A stretch of DNA of 64,000 nt from Candidula unifasciata (taxonomy: Eukaryota > Mollusca > Gastropoda > Stylommatophora > Geomitridae). Under the pieces are notes generated by a model. It was not told the DNA's origin, did no database searches, and saw nothing but the letters and a program-made list of their open reading frames with translations. A program made the translations under genes and the position numbers. This document shows, one piece after another, positions 21,601 to 29,366 of this stretch (its first letter is position 1; each line of letters starts with the position of its first letter). The stretch covers positions 112,501-176,500 of the forward strand of contig CAJHNH020000811.1 in assembly GCA_905116865.2 (NCBI GenBank), read 5' to 3'.

Positions 21601-22203
21601 CCCAAGGTGCTGCTAAAAAACAATGAAGAGATGCAACAACTCAAGCAACAAAACAGTGGCATTCGCAGCGAACTTAATTATATAAAGAATCAACTGACGG
21701 TTCTAGTACAACAAAGAGGGGACAAAAGAACAGCGGACAACACTGAAGATTTGGCTGTAGATGAGGCATCTGAAAACATATGTAACAGAAAACAGGTATT
21801 TCTTACCACTGTGAATCAAACACAGAAATTACCAGCAATTCCAAAAGATTTTAAAAAGGCACCAAAGCTTCAGAGAGAAAGTAGTCAAATTTTCACTCCC
21901 AGCAATCAGAAAAATGTTGAATTACAACCAAGTTACAATGCCACAAGGGCCAGGCTACATACACACTATCCTGCATCAGATCAAGCCAAACGAAGTGTGT
22001 TCCTGTCTGCAGACTCCACAACAAGAGGTATGGGTCGAGGACGCTTGAACACAACAAGCAGCCTATCTGTTCAGACACTAAATCCACCCGTTGGTGCCAA
22101 CATAAACAGACAAAATGTAATTCCTCCAATAGCCCAGAAGTCAAAACAAGGGAAGCCATTCCCATCACCAAGGGGAGGTGTCAAAAGAGATCCTAAGAAA
22201 TAA
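9912..22203 (+). CDS. Coiled-coil protein of unknown family, six-exon gene model
   Basis: The model joins 9912-9938, 11499-11632, 13470-13773, 15833-15988, 18224-18352 and 21607-22203. All junctions are GT-AG with matching phases, and the product is about 448 residues. A short N-terminus leads into a Ser/Pro-rich stretch (SPQVSRSPSPDSSIFSDSG, residues about 21-40). Residues about 58-330 are charged, heptad-like, predicted coiled coil, and the last 130 residues are a basic, Pro/Gln/Ser-rich tail ending PRGGVKRDPKK. There is no signal peptide or membrane span. I do not recognise the family; it may be a cytoskeletal, centrosomal or Golgi coiled-coil protein, but that is a guess. The first 9-codon exon is the weakest element, and the exon 3 donor (GTGCTG) is unusual. 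A candidate AATAAA lies at 23305-23310. The introns are heavily invaded by retroelements. Confidence 0.7.
10130..10545 (+). mobile_element. SINE family D copy with duplicated head
   Basis: The tRNA-like head (GTCTCGAGGCATGGTGTCCG, then CTCGAGTGCTAGAGGTTC) is present twice in tandem at about 10147-10230. The D body follows: CCGGTAAGGGCTGGGACTTC, GTAGTGAGATCGGAC, GGCGCTGCGCGGGCAAATTT, CAGGATCCTCGCTGGTGCTA, and a GAAGAAGAATCGAGCACTT end. It carries the empty version of the insertion site filled at 17738. Confidence 0.85.
10546..11156. other. Unassigned intron sequence
   Basis: No recognised repeat or exon. An 82-codon open frame at 10906 lacks any supporting feature. Confidence 0.5.
11157..11436 (-). 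mobile_element. SINE family A1 copy
   Basis: Complement of the A1 tail, body and head, ending with ACGAGTCAGACTCGCAACGC and CTAAGCCACAGACG next to exon 2. Confidence 0.85.
11499..11632 (+). CDS. Coiled-coil gene, exon 2
   Basis: 44 codons plus two bases between acceptor TTCAAG and donor GTAAGC. Rich in Ser, Pro, Asp and Glu, suggesting a disordered, possibly phosphorylated N-terminal segment. The split AA|G codon is completed by exon 3. Confidence 0.75.
11755..11850 (+). repeat. Short dispersed repeat, copy 1
   Basis: CACGGCCAGCTCCAGATATA, then GGGAATTCCCGTTTTTGTG. A related copy is at 19722-19800. Confidence 0.5.
11965..12222 (-). mobile_element. SINE family A2 copy
   Basis: Complement of the A2 body (TAGACCTATATTTATAGACC, GCCGCCTTTACTTCC, GGTACCCATTCAAGGCTGGG) followed by head remnants (GAACCCACAACTTTCCGATC). 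Confidence 0.85.
12229..12601. repeat. 28-bp minisatellite, about 13 copies
   Basis: Unit starts CTAGTTACAGCTGTGTGG and continues CAGTAAATAC. The copies are almost identical, with one CTAGCTAGAG variant at 12373 and a GTGGGG variant near the end, suggesting recent expansion. Confidence 0.97.
12602..13174. other. Unassigned intron sequence
   Basis: Contains a poly-T tract at about 12889-12911. No exon or known repeat. Confidence 0.5.
13175..13378 (+). mobile_element. SINE family F copy, TCAG tail
   Basis: GAAGCCCTACTCTGGCTCTT, GGTGATCCTCACCCACATGG, GTGTCATCGGGTGTTTATCG, ATGTCCTGGTGGGATAGAAA, then (GTCA)n. The inverted copy at 18650-18870 matches over its length. Confidence 0.7.
13470..13773 (+). 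CDS. Coiled-coil gene, exon 3
   Basis: 101 codons after completing a Lys codon. Clear heptad-rich sequence (MNEMLLKQIQAIRRQID and later QLKRVGAEKDKLIQDKG). The donor after ...IHKK is GTGCTG, weak for a GT donor. Without splicing the frame continues four codons (VLN, then stop at 13783-13785), so a short isoform of about 158 residues is possible. Confidence 0.85.
13855..13990 (+). mobile_element. LINE-E fragment, left part
   Basis: Reads AGVLGNEQVEILAGSAPLG, the LINE-E RNase H signature with the key Asp of AD changed. Continues after two insertions at 14226-14600. Confidence 0.65.
13991..14225 (-). mobile_element. Family B fragment with hugely expanded GAA tail
   Basis: An uninterrupted (TTC) tract of about 146 bp (13991-14136), then complements of the B 3' end: ACCAGCTGGTAACTCCGGCG, TTTTGGTTGGTCGTCCACTT, AACTGCAATACTGTTCCAGA. 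It sits inside LINE-E sequence. Confidence 0.9.
14226..14600 (+). mobile_element. LINE-E fragment, right part, split by a SPIN-like element
   Basis: AGTGACAAGGGATCTGATTG and, beyond the insertion, GCAATCAGTCTGCTACCG, TGGAACTCTGCGCTTGCTGG, GAAGATGGGGACAGAGCGG. The order matches the uninterrupted copy at 46695-47110. Confidence 0.7.
14286..14472. mobile_element. SPIN-like hAT MITE, 187 bp
   Basis: Ends CTCTCAGCCTTCCTAATGCC and GCAGGTTGAGAACCACTG. Inside are GTTCCCTCATGTTGTAGCGA and GACCCCTGTGAAGGGTCGTT. Flanks GGATAGAC (14278-14285) and GGCTAGAC (14473-14480) agree at 7 of 8 positions, as expected of an 8-bp hAT duplication. The wording of ends and interior recalls the SPIN (Space Invader) family. 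Confidence 0.8.
14685..14860. mobile_element. Fragments of tRNA-headed SINEs
   Basis: A plus-strand head (GAGCAGTGGCTAGACG, GGGTTCGAATCAA) and, from about 14783, a minus-strand family C head (GGAATCGAACCTGGCACTAC). Confidence 0.45.
14985..15165. repeat. Irregular local repeat
   Basis: ACACGTGTATGAGTATCAGA and AACAGAAAGCAG motifs recur three to four times, with GGCAGCTATCACA between them. Confidence 0.6.
15275..15530 (-). mobile_element. SINE family C copy, diverged
   Basis: Complement of the C body (TATCCTTTACACGATGTTGC, AGAACCATCCC) and the head (GGGATCGAACCCGACACCCT, CTAAGCCACAGACG). Confidence 0.7.
15531..15790 (-). mobile_element. LINE-G 3' end with GAT tail
   Basis: A minus-strand frame reads MQWYRHVIRSNGLSKTILQG, then EGKRRRGRRRKICLQNLTDW, then RQRWRELIRQSSETGDLTTH. 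It ends in (GAT)n, seen as ATCATC at 15534-15547. Intact for about 90 codons. Confidence 0.8.
15833..15988 (+). CDS. Coiled-coil gene, exon 4
   Basis: 52 codons, phase 0 to phase 0, acceptor TATCAG and donor GTTTGC. A Lys/Arg-rich start is followed by coiled-coil heptads (LRSEMEELKVRVASLEDEL). Confidence 0.85.
16032..16310 (+). mobile_element. SINE family A2 copy with tRNA-like head
   Basis: Head GCCGTGATGTAGTGGCTAGA with B-box-like GGGGGTTCGGGTGCC. Then the shared A body (GTGGGTACCAGGTATAGTCC, GGGAAGTAAATGCAGCCAGC) and the AAAAGGCTCCCTTACTTCGC end. Confidence 0.85.
16311..16842. other. Unassigned intron sequence
   Basis: A short A-run at 16619-16630; no exon or recognised repeat. Confidence 0.5.
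16843..17080 (+). mobile_element. SINE family C copy, full length
   Basis: Head CGGCTCTGTGGATACGTCGA and B-box GGTTCGATCCC. Body GTTTCGACAGTGGTATCAAG, TAATGGCAAACTACTG, TTTGCCTAGAAAAACC, TCTGCAACGTCCTGTAAAGG. Tail AACTAACTAAC. Confidence 0.85.
17490..17600 (-). mobile_element. SINE family C fragment
   Basis: AGTTGCGAATCCTTTACAGG through GTTTCTCTAGGCAATTTACG, the complement of the C 3' half. Confidence 0.8.
17635..18180 (+). mobile_element. SINE family D copy interrupted by a LINE-K end
   Basis: Head GTCTCGAGGTATGGTGTCCG and GTCTCGGGTTAAAGCCCC, body resuming at 17911 (GACTTCTAGTAATTTCCCCT) and running to GAAGAAGAACGGAGCACTT. The D element ends about 45 bases before exon 5. Confidence 0.85.
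17738..17910 (+). mobile_element. 5'-truncated LINE-K insertion, 173 bp
   Basis: Flanked by a perfect 12-bp duplication GACTTCTAGTAA (17726-17737 and 17911-17922). Translates in part as RGRPRRRWRDNVQTVLQTLG and ends in GAAGAAGAAGAAG. Related ends are at 34228 and 38250. Confidence 0.9.
18224..18352 (+). CDS. Coiled-coil gene, exon 5
   Basis: 43 codons, phase 0 to 0, acceptor CTAAAG and donor GTAAAT. Highly charged helical sequence (AKLSEKFKKMSESMRRDVER). Confidence 0.85.
18554..18640. repeat. (TA)n microsatellite
   Basis: About 43 TA units without interruption. Confidence 0.97.
18650..18870 (-). mobile_element. SINE family F copy
   Basis: Complement of the copy at 13175: (CTGA)n tail first, TTTCTACCCCACCAGGACAT, GCGATAAACACCCGATGACA, GAGGATCACCGTGGAGAGG. 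Confidence 0.7.
18955..19163 (-). mobile_element. Family D tail scrap and family B fragment
   Basis: 18955-19005 resembles the D 3' end (GAGCACTTGTGGTTTATAAC). 19008-19163 is a diverged minus-strand B fragment ending GGGGCCCTGGAACCCACACA. Confidence 0.65.
19170..19480 (-). mobile_element. LINE-E 3' end
   Basis: Complement of the LINE-E end: GACATCACAGCACTCGGGAC, CTCTGTCCCCATCTTTAGCA, AGAGTTCCAGTTTCAGTGG, then the diverged RNase H-flanking part. Confidence 0.7.
19722..19800 (+). repeat. Short dispersed repeat, copy 2
   Basis: CACGGCCAACTCTAGATATA and GGGATTCCCGTTCTTGTG; see 11755. Confidence 0.5.
19801..20443. other. Unassigned AT-rich intron sequence
   Basis: Contains a short G-rich patch near 20080-20105. 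No exon or known repeat. Confidence 0.5.
20444..20788 (+). repeat. 115-bp tandem repeat, three copies, derived from family B
   Basis: Units begin AAATATGCA at 20444, 20559 and 20674. Each contains GAACTACCAGAAGTTTCC (or GAACAACC) and AGAGTTTACAGCCAGTGTTC, close to the 3' part of family B (GAACAACCAGAACTTTCC, AGAGTTTACAGC). Confidence 0.9.
20789..21606. other. Unassigned intron sequence
   Basis: No exon or known repeat recognised. Confidence 0.45.
21607..22203 (+). CDS. Coiled-coil gene, last coding exon
   Basis: 198 codons and TAA after acceptor CCCAAG. The first 50 residues continue the coiled coil (NNEEMQQLKQQNSGIRSELN). The rest is a disordered, basic tail rich in Lys, Gln, Pro, Ser and Arg. 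An internal CAG|GTATTT at 21796 looks donor-like, but the open frame of 400 bases after it argues for coding. Confidence 0.85.
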   Translation: MLLKNNEEMQQLKQQNSGIRSELNYIKNQLTVLVQQRGDKRTADNTEDLAVDEASENICNRKQVFLTTVNQTQKLPAIPKDFKKAPKLQRESSQIFTPSNQKNVELQPSYNATRARLHTHYPASDQAKRSVFLSADSTTRGMGRGRLNTTSSLSVQTLNPPVGANINRQNVIPPIAQKSKQGKPFPSPRGGVKRDPKK

Positions 22204-22399
22204 GATGTTCAACAAATTTTATTAGATAATACTTTTGAATTTTATGGGAAGGACAGGTGATGAGGGAGGGAACTGGCTATCCCACATCATACTGATGGCC
22301 TAGAAATTTCCCCCTAGATTTATTACACTTACTATACTTGGTATTATGAACAGCATTTTCATACCAACATAGAGCTACCAGTGCCAAACATGGACATTA

Positions 22400-22690
22400 T
22401 CTAAAGCCCATTTATGCAAACTTACTAATAGCAAGATGAAAAAAGCCTCCAACCTAACCCTCCGAGATAGACTGAATAATGATACTATCAGACAAATACT
22501 ATTAAAGGCACTACATATTATAGAAGATCAGCTCTAAAAGCAAGAGGATGGCCACAAAAATATGGACCAACAACATTAAAGGCACTTTACAGCATAACAA
22601 TAGCCAGTGTCAGCCAGCGCGTACCCGATTCCCAAATGATTCCTCCCCATGATGTGTAACGGAAGAAGAGGTTTATGATGATGATGATCA
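22400..22690 (+). mobile_element. LINE-G remnant with GAT tail
   Basis: Broken frame reads RGRPRKTWTNNIKG-like around 22540-22585 and ends in ATGATGATGATG at 22675-22687. Confidence 0.5.
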
Positions 22691-22839
22691 TGACTACCTA
22701 GTATTATTATTGTGTAGAAATGTAGGCATTAGAGCACATCTCAGCAACTGTGTATTATGTGTATGCTAACTGATGTATGAATGGTATAATGTATGTAAGC
22801 AGTGAGGCCAAAAGGCCTGCATGCCCAATTCTTCATCAT

Positions 22840-23290
22840 AATCATCAATTTCCTCTTCTGCCTTTAAGCGTTGTGGGGAGGAACAGTTTGCAATCCATTG
22901 CTTGATGGGCAGCACTGGCTATTGTCATTCTGTGTCGACCTAGAAGCTCTTTAATGCCATCAGTCCATATTTTCCTAGGGCGGCCTCTTACTTTTACTTC
23001 AGATCTTTTTATATGTAGCAATTGCGCTGGTAGTTGTTGTGGCTGCATTCTTACTAAATGACCAAACCATTTCATCTTCTGTTTCTCAATGAATTTGCTG
23101 CATAGTGTTGTTCCAACAGTTTGATAATATAATTTCTAACTTTGTTTCGGATGGTTAAGTCGGCGGTTTTTCCCAGGTATCTCATTTCACAGGTGTTAAT
23201 TTTACGTAGGCTAGCCTTTGATAATGTCCAAGTCTGGTAGCACAATGTTGGTATGAATATAATGTTTATAATCTGTTTCTTGCCCTAGTT
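22840..23290 (-). mobile_element. LINE remnant, reverse-transcriptase C-terminal domain
   Basis: Minus-strand pieces in order: CEMRYLGKTADLTIRNKVRN, KMKWFGHLVRMQPQQLPAQ, EVKVRGRPRKIWTDGIKELL. A dead RTE/jockey-type fragment. Confidence 0.75.
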
Positions 23291-23304
23291 CTTAAACCTT
23301 TAAA

Positions 23305-23310
23305 AATAAA
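23305..23310 (+). terminator. Candidate poly(A) signal AATAAA
   Basis: Exact AATAAA about 1.1 kb past the coiled-coil gene stop codon. Distance and intervening LINE pieces make it uncertain; ATTAAA at 22501 is an alternative. Confidence 0.3.
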
Positions 23311-23436
23311 GTTTGTTTATTCATTCACAGCATTAAACACTATTAGAATACATTTACCTTTGGTAACGCATTTGATGACGATGAAAGCATTTTACAACAC
23401 TTGATCTCATTATTCCGTCTACAGATATTTCTATAA

Positions 23437-23517
23437 CTTGAGCCCAAATATTCCAACTTGAGCTCAAATATTCCAACTTGAGCTCAAATATTCCAACTTG
23501 AGCTCAAATATTCCAAC
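23437..23517. repeat. 20-bp tandem repeat, four copies
   Basis: Unit AACTTGAGCTCAAATATTCC. Confidence 0.95.
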
Positions 23518-23602
23518 CTTTAAAATACTTTCATAAACTGCCTTCCCTGCCAGTGTTTACCAAATAAGAGGTTCTGAAGACAGAGTTAAAGAATTTTTCA
23601 TG

Positions 23603-24000
23603 TTCACTGGTTGTAAACTCAGGGCAGAAAATTCTGATCATTCATTCATTTCTAGACTTTAGTCTTGTTTTGATCCAGCACTTGTGTTTTGCATGCACAT
23701 CCACTTTACAAATCTGGCGTATTTATATGCAATCTGCTGCTGTCTCACCTGTCGGGCAGATGTACTCTTTTGACAGAAAGACAATTAGTCAACTTTTACA
23801 AAATGCTTGTTAGGGTAGCAAACAACTGAAGGTAAATTTGCCTAGAAAAACAAATAACAGCCAAATAATGCTTGGGTTGGTTCTGTAATGTCCTGTAAAG
23901 GATGTGCAACTAACTTTGTTTGTTTGTTAGTTAGACAAGCAATGAGTCTAATGTTTTCTCCCCAGAATGGGGAAACCGGAACACACATAGGGAGCTGAAA
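23603..24000 (-). mobile_element. Family B copy split by a SINE C fragment
   Basis: B complement runs to AAATGCTTGTTAGGGTAGCA at 23820 and resumes with AGTCTAATGTTTTCTCCCC at about 23946. Between lie family C 3' sequences (TTTGCCTAGAAAAAC, TCCTGTAAAGGATG, TTAGTTAG) in plus orientation. Confidence 0.75.
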
Positions 24001-24174
24001 TAAATAAGAAAGTGACAACTGAAATCTGTAGGCCACAACAAAAACAAAACACTCTTTTAAAAACTATACTGGAGGAAAAAGTAAAAGAAAGAGATCAAGA
24101 GGTAGACAATGAACCAAGCGGGGGAACAACATCAAGAGATAGATAAACATCATTCTGACAGAGTACAACCAGGA

Positions 24175-24390
24175 CAGCTGAGTTGAGTCAAGAATTAACA
24201 TCACAGCATGGGGCATTCCCATGCGTGCTCCATCCTCATCTTCAGCAGCTAGTTCTAATACTAATGGTTCCAGTCATAATCTGGTTATATGTCTGTCTTG
24301 CCTTTCCTCTGAGTGTAGTGAGCCAGACAACCAGGACAAGAGACAGAGAGTGTTGCAGATCCACTACAGCCAACCTTCACAGTGAAGATG
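24175..24390 (-). mobile_element. LINE-E 3' end
   Basis: GAGTTGAGTCAAGAATTAAC, CATCACAGCATGGGGCATTC, CATCCTCATCTTCAGCAGC, TCTGGTTATATGTCTGTC, CCTTTCCTCTGAGTG; a 5'-truncated copy. Confidence 0.8.
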
Positions 24391-24429
24391 GCCCCTGATT
24401 GATTGACTGATGCCAGTGTAGGGCACCAA

Positions 24430-24600
24430 TGTCTTGAGTCTGAGGATTTACCACTACATGGCTATGAACTGTACAAGTCAGGAATTTTGCTGTGTTTTTT
24501 TGGGCCCTCAACAGAAGAATGTCTATTACTTTATTGAGGATTTAAACTCGATTCTCCAACACAAGAACCCAGCATTACAACCACTCATCCAGTCACTCCT
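24430..24600 (-). mobile_element. Degraded SINE family G copy
   Basis: GAGGATTTACCACTACATGG, ATTGAGGATTTAAACTCGA and CCAGCATTACAACC follow the order of the better copy at 28835. Confidence 0.4.
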
Positions 24601-25309
24601 CAAATACCTACAACATAATCATTTATGTTTAAAGGAGAAGATTCACCGACACATATTTAAAAATAAAATAAAAACAAGGTGCAAATATTTATTTCATTTT
24701 ATTACAGAAATGTTCATCAAATAAAATCCTGAGTTATGCCCACACAAAACCAGCCATGATGATAACTGGAGTGTCATTAAAACATCCAAACAACTAACTC
24801 TGGATAAATTTCTGTGATTTATCTTGATATGTTTTAAACCTATTACATGTTGATTTTCCATACAAGCAGGTATTAACTTAATCAACAACAACAACAACAA
24901 CAACAACAACAAACGCAAAATGGACACGCTTTAAAACAAAACAACAACAACAAAAATCTAAAAGTAGGAAAGAATACACAGCCATATTTTGAAAATATTT
25001 ACAAACTGTAAAAAAAAAAAAGTACAATTATTAAATATTTCCAAATCAATCAAGAAACAATCACAAAGTATCCTATGCTTTCGTATTATCCCAAATAAAT
25101 TATTAAACAACACAAAACATGTGCAAATATGAGATGGATTCGGATGGATTAATGACTGACAGGTAAAAAATGAAAAGACTTATTGAACAGTGAAAATAAA
25201 CTCTACATTACATGCTGAATTTGAATTCTGTCTCAAGCAGTCTGTCTCCTGCATTTTAGTTCGCTTGCTTTATTGCTAAAAGCAACTACTGCTTATCTCG
25301 GGTAGTACA
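24601..25309. other. AT-rich spacer with (AAC)n
   Basis: (ACA)n at about 24882-24912, A-rich runs, no gene evidence. Confidence 0.5.
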
Positions 25310-25830
25310 ATCATGTTACCAAATTCTTGTAGTATACTTTTTATCTCAATATTTCTATCAAATTCTTGCAGTATTTTAATCTTTTATCTTATTCCTGTAA
25401 TTACATTCTTGCAGCATATTCATCTTTCCTCTTCATCCTGTAGTCACGTTCTTGCAGTATATGTTCATTTTTCATCTCAGTCATGAAATCAAATTCTTGC
25501 AGTACACTTATCTTTTATCTTAATCCTGTAATCAAATTCTTGCAGTAGCCTTATGTTTTATCTTTATCATATCATATTTTTGCAGTCTACATATCTTTCA
25601 TTACAATCTTTTGTTTCTACATTTCTTTGCTTACAATCTTTTTATTTCTACATATCTTTTATTACAATCTTGCAATAAGCACATTTTTTATCTGTTTTTT
25701 TATCTGTTATAAAATGCTATAAAACAGTATTTTATAATACTGTTATTGAATTTTTGCAGTATGCAACTCTTTTATTGTGATCCGATTGTTAGATTTTTGC
25801 AGCATATTCTTTTGTTTTTTTTATATTAAT
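25310..25830. repeat. Degenerate minisatellite, unit roughly 50-60 bp
   Basis: ATTCTTGCAGTATA and TCTTTTATCTTAATCCTGTA recur about ten times with variable spacing; an old, decayed array. Confidence 0.75.
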
Positions 25831-25834
25831 CCTC

Positions 25835-26118
25835 TCCGTTTGGGTTCTGTGGCCCTATTATTGGGAAAACAAGAAAAGACTCATTGCCTACCCAAAAGCA
25901 TGTCGTAAGAGTCGACTAATTGAAAGCTTCCTTCAAAGTCAGAGTGCATGTGCCTGAGAGGCAAGGAACCAGCAGTCTGCATACAAATGAGTCAGATCTG
26001 TAAAACAGATGCATACGCAAACACTCAGGTTCTGGAACAGGAACTGCAGTCCAGAAATGGATGAACAACCAGAACTTCCCGCCAGAGTTTACAGCTGGTG
26101 AGCGCGAAGAAGAAGAAT
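25835..26118 (+). mobile_element. Family B copy, GAA tail
   Basis: GTTTGGGTTCTGTGGCCCTA, AGCATGTCGTAAGAGTCGAC, CTGAGAGGCAAGGAACCAGC, GAACAACCAGAACTTCCCGC, ending CGCGAAGAAGAAGAA. Confidence 0.9.
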
Positions 26119-26628
26119 TCATCCAGGTTATTTCTTCCAGCATTCTTATCTGTTATGTCTCTCTTATGATACAAACATCTACTTTCTCTCTTCTCAAGTG
26201 TAACTATCCACTACTTCCATTCTAAAGTACTGTCCTTTTGTGTACAATCATTAGGCACCATTATCCTGGAGTGATCACATTAAATATGTATCAATGCATT
26301 TGAAATAATAAAAGTCTACAGCCATAAACCAATTGTCTGGAAGATCATTATCAATAATGTATTCTTAGAACATACCACACTTAACAATTTGTAATGAAAT
26401 GATAGTTTACCAACAGAAGCAAGCTTACATTACCTAAAACCCAAAAAAAATGTTTCAGAAATCCAGGTAGATTAACTACTGTCTTGAACCCTTTTGACAC
26501 AGTAAGCTGATATTTATGCATTGCCACCAGTGACAAATCCCAGCCAGCCTAAGATTTGCTGCACTAGCCAATCCCTGACAAGCTTAGTTGATGGTATTTT
26601 TTTCTGATTGTGCCTGCTCAAGTGTTTA
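26119..26628. other. Unassigned spacer
   Basis: No gene or recognised repeat. Confidence 0.5.
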
Positions 26629-28227
26629 GGAGGACTGGGTATGATTATATTTATTAAAGGACTGGGTATGATTATATTTATTAAAGGACAGGGTATGATT
26701 ATATTTATTAAAGGACAGGGTATGATTATATTTATTAAAGGACAGGGTATGATTATATTTATTAAAGGACAGGGTATGATTATATTTATTAAAGGACAGG
26801 GTATGATTTATTAAAGGACAGGGTATGATTATATTTATTAAAGGACTGGGTATGATTATATTTATTAAAGGACAGGGTATGATTATATTTATTAAAGGAC
26901 AGGGTGTGATTATATTTATTAAAGGACAGGGTGTGATTATATTTATTAAAGGACAGGGTATGATTATATTTATTAAAGGACTGGGTATGATTATATTTAT
27001 TAAAGGACAGGGTGTGATTATATTTATTAAAGGACAGGGTATGATTATATTTATTAAAGGACAGGGTGTGATTATATTTATTAGAGGACTGGGTATGATT
27101 ATATTTATTATTATTTATTAAAGAGGACGGGTATGATTATATTTATTAAAGGACTGGGTATGATTATATTTATTAAAGGACAGGGTGTGATTATATTTAT
27201 TAAAGGACGATTATGTGATTTATTAAAGGACTGGGTATGATTATATTTATTAAGGACAGGGTATGATTATATTTATTAAGGACAGGGTGTGATTATATTT
27301 ATTAAAGGACAGGGTATGATTGATTATATATTAAATTTATGATTTATTAAGGACAGGGTATGATTATATTTATTAAAAGTGACAGGGATGATTATATATT
27401 TATTAAAGGACAGGGTATGATTATATTATTAAAGGACAGGGTATGATTATATTTATTAAAGGACAGGACTGGGTATGATTATATTTATTAGAGGACTGGG
27501 TATGATTATGAGAGGACTGGGTATATTATATTTATTAGAGGACTGGGGGGACAGGGTGTGATTATATTTATTAAAGGACAGGGTATGATTATATTTATTA
27601 GAGGACTGGGTATGATTATATTTATTAAAGGATGGGTATGATTATATTTATTAAGGACAGGGTATGATTATATTTATTATGATTTATTTTATTAAAGGAC
27701 AGGGTATGATTATATTTATTAAGGAGGACAGGGTATGATTATTTATTAAAGGACATTAGAGAGGACTGGGGGATTATATAGAGGACTGGGTATGATTATA
27801 TTTATTAAAGGACAGGGTGTGATTATATTTATTAGGGTATGATTATATTTATTAGAGGACTGGGTATGATTATATTTATTAAAGGGGATTTATTTATTAA
27901 AGGACAGGGTATGATTATATTTATTAGAGGACTGGGTATGATTATATTTATTAAAGGACAGGGTATGATTATATTTATTAGAGGACAGGGTGTGATTATA
28001 TTTATTAAAGGATAGGGTATGATTATATTTATTAAAGGACAGGGTATGATTATATTTATTAGAGGACTGGGTATGATTATATTTATTAAAGGACAGGGTA
28101 TGATTATATTTATTAAAGGACAGGGTATGATTATATTTATTAGAGGACTGGGTATGATTATATTTATTAAAGGACAGGGTATGATTATATTTATTAGAGG
28201 ACTGGGTATGATTATATTTATTAAACA
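26629..28227. repeat. 27-bp satellite array, about 1.6 kb
   Basis: Unit runs GACAGGGTATGATTATATT then TATTAAAG, with GACTGGG and TTAGAG variants. The 26629-27110 and 27900-28227 parts are regular; 27110-27900 is scrambled by truncations and indels. Since 27 is nine codons, both strands hold long open frames repeating a nine-residue motif; these are artefacts. Confidence 0.97.
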
Positions 28228-28834
28228 ACAGGATATGAGTTGGGGGGGGGGGGGGTGCTGTTATTGTGTGGGAAAATGGAATTTTTTAAAGTCTTTATGA
28301 CATCATAATTTGGCTTAAGTAATTGGAAAGAGCTGGGGTTACAGTATAAGTCCAATATTTTTTTTTTTTTTAAATAGGCCCAAGGAAATGTAACCCATTT
28401 AATTCTTTGTTTCGTTTGTGTTCACTAATTATTCCACTTCATACATTACAAACTTTTTTTAAATGTACATTCAAAAAATAATGATTTTAAAAAAATGTAT
28501 CTGTGATTTGTTTTTTTTAAGGATGTTTTCGGGAATTCCTGAGTTTATGAACATTTTCCCCAAGGATGTTTTGGATGAAAGGGTTTAAATGACAGTCTAA
28601 ACATGATTGCTACAGTAGCAAATAAAAACATGAACACTGCTGTTGCAACTGAAACTGGCTGTGAACTGTAGGGGAGGAAATGCCCAAAGGGTTACACTGA
28701 CACTCGCTTACAACTGCAACTAGGACTGGTGCCATATAACAATTTCTCTCTGGAAACCCCCAACTATATATCTACATTTCTCACTATGATATGAATATAT
28801 ACAAACTTCCAAATACTGCCTTTAATTGACCACT
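28228..28834. other. Unassigned spacer
   Basis: A G run at 28239-28253 and short homopolymers; no gene evidence. Confidence 0.5.
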
Positions 28835-29036
28835 TTTGCGGTGTAGGCAGGGGCAGTCTTTGAGCCTGCGGATTTACCTCAGCACGGCTAGTTCTGTCGC
28901 CATGGACTGTGAAGGTGAGGGTTTTAGTTTGCCCCCGACAGAAAAAAAAAAAATCCCCAGTTTTACCGAGGATTTGAACCTAGGTCTCCCCCTTGACAGC
29001 CTAGCATTCTAACCATTTTGCCAGCGGCTCCTCTAT
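28835..29036 (-). mobile_element. SINE family G with clear tRNA-like head
   Basis: On the minus strand: GGAGCCGCTGGCAAAATGGT, TAGAATG (A-box region) and GGTTCAAATCC (B-box). The body reaches GTCTTTGAGCCTGCGG (plus-strand reading). Not a functional tRNA: the region does not fold into arms of normal length and has a long body. Confidence 0.7.
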
Positions 29037-29159
29037 ACAAATTGCACTGATTAAAAATTACATACTATTGCACTGAAGAAAAAAAAAATGATCCAATATC
29101 ATAAAAAGAAAAACAAACACTAGCCAGCAGAATTATTGGATTTGTGAAGAATATCATCT

Positions 29160-29366
29160 GCAGTTTCCCAAACTTTTCTTAGTCGCGGCACTTTTTTCAA
29201 TAAAAAAATGTTCACGCAGCCCTAACCTAAGTAAAAGTACGACTATTCGTACATAAGAGATCAAAACAACAAAAACTTGTGTATCTTTAAATATTTTGCG
29301 GTGCCCCTGTGAAGAGGTCGCGATTCCCGGGGCGCCGCGGCGCAGTTTAGGAATCACTGACTGAGT
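29160..29366. mobile_element. hAT-like MITE, second family, copy 1
   Basis: Left CAGTTTCCCAAACTTTTCTT and right GCGCAGTTTAGGAATCACTG are inverted relatives. Inside: GTAAAAGTACGACTATTCGT and GCGGTGCCCCTGTGAAGAGG. Homologous to 54398-54570. Confidence 0.65.

Noticed and set aside
23435..23520. Possible CRISPR-like array
   Set aside because: Direct tandem 20-mers without spacers, in an animal genome.
26608..28300. Long open frames on both strands with nine-residue repeats
   Set aside because: Caused by a 27-bp satellite unit; frames appear on both strands and break in the scrambled centre.
28930..29036. Possible tRNA gene on the minus strand
   Set aside because: A- and B-box motifs are good, but stems do not close and a SINE body follows.
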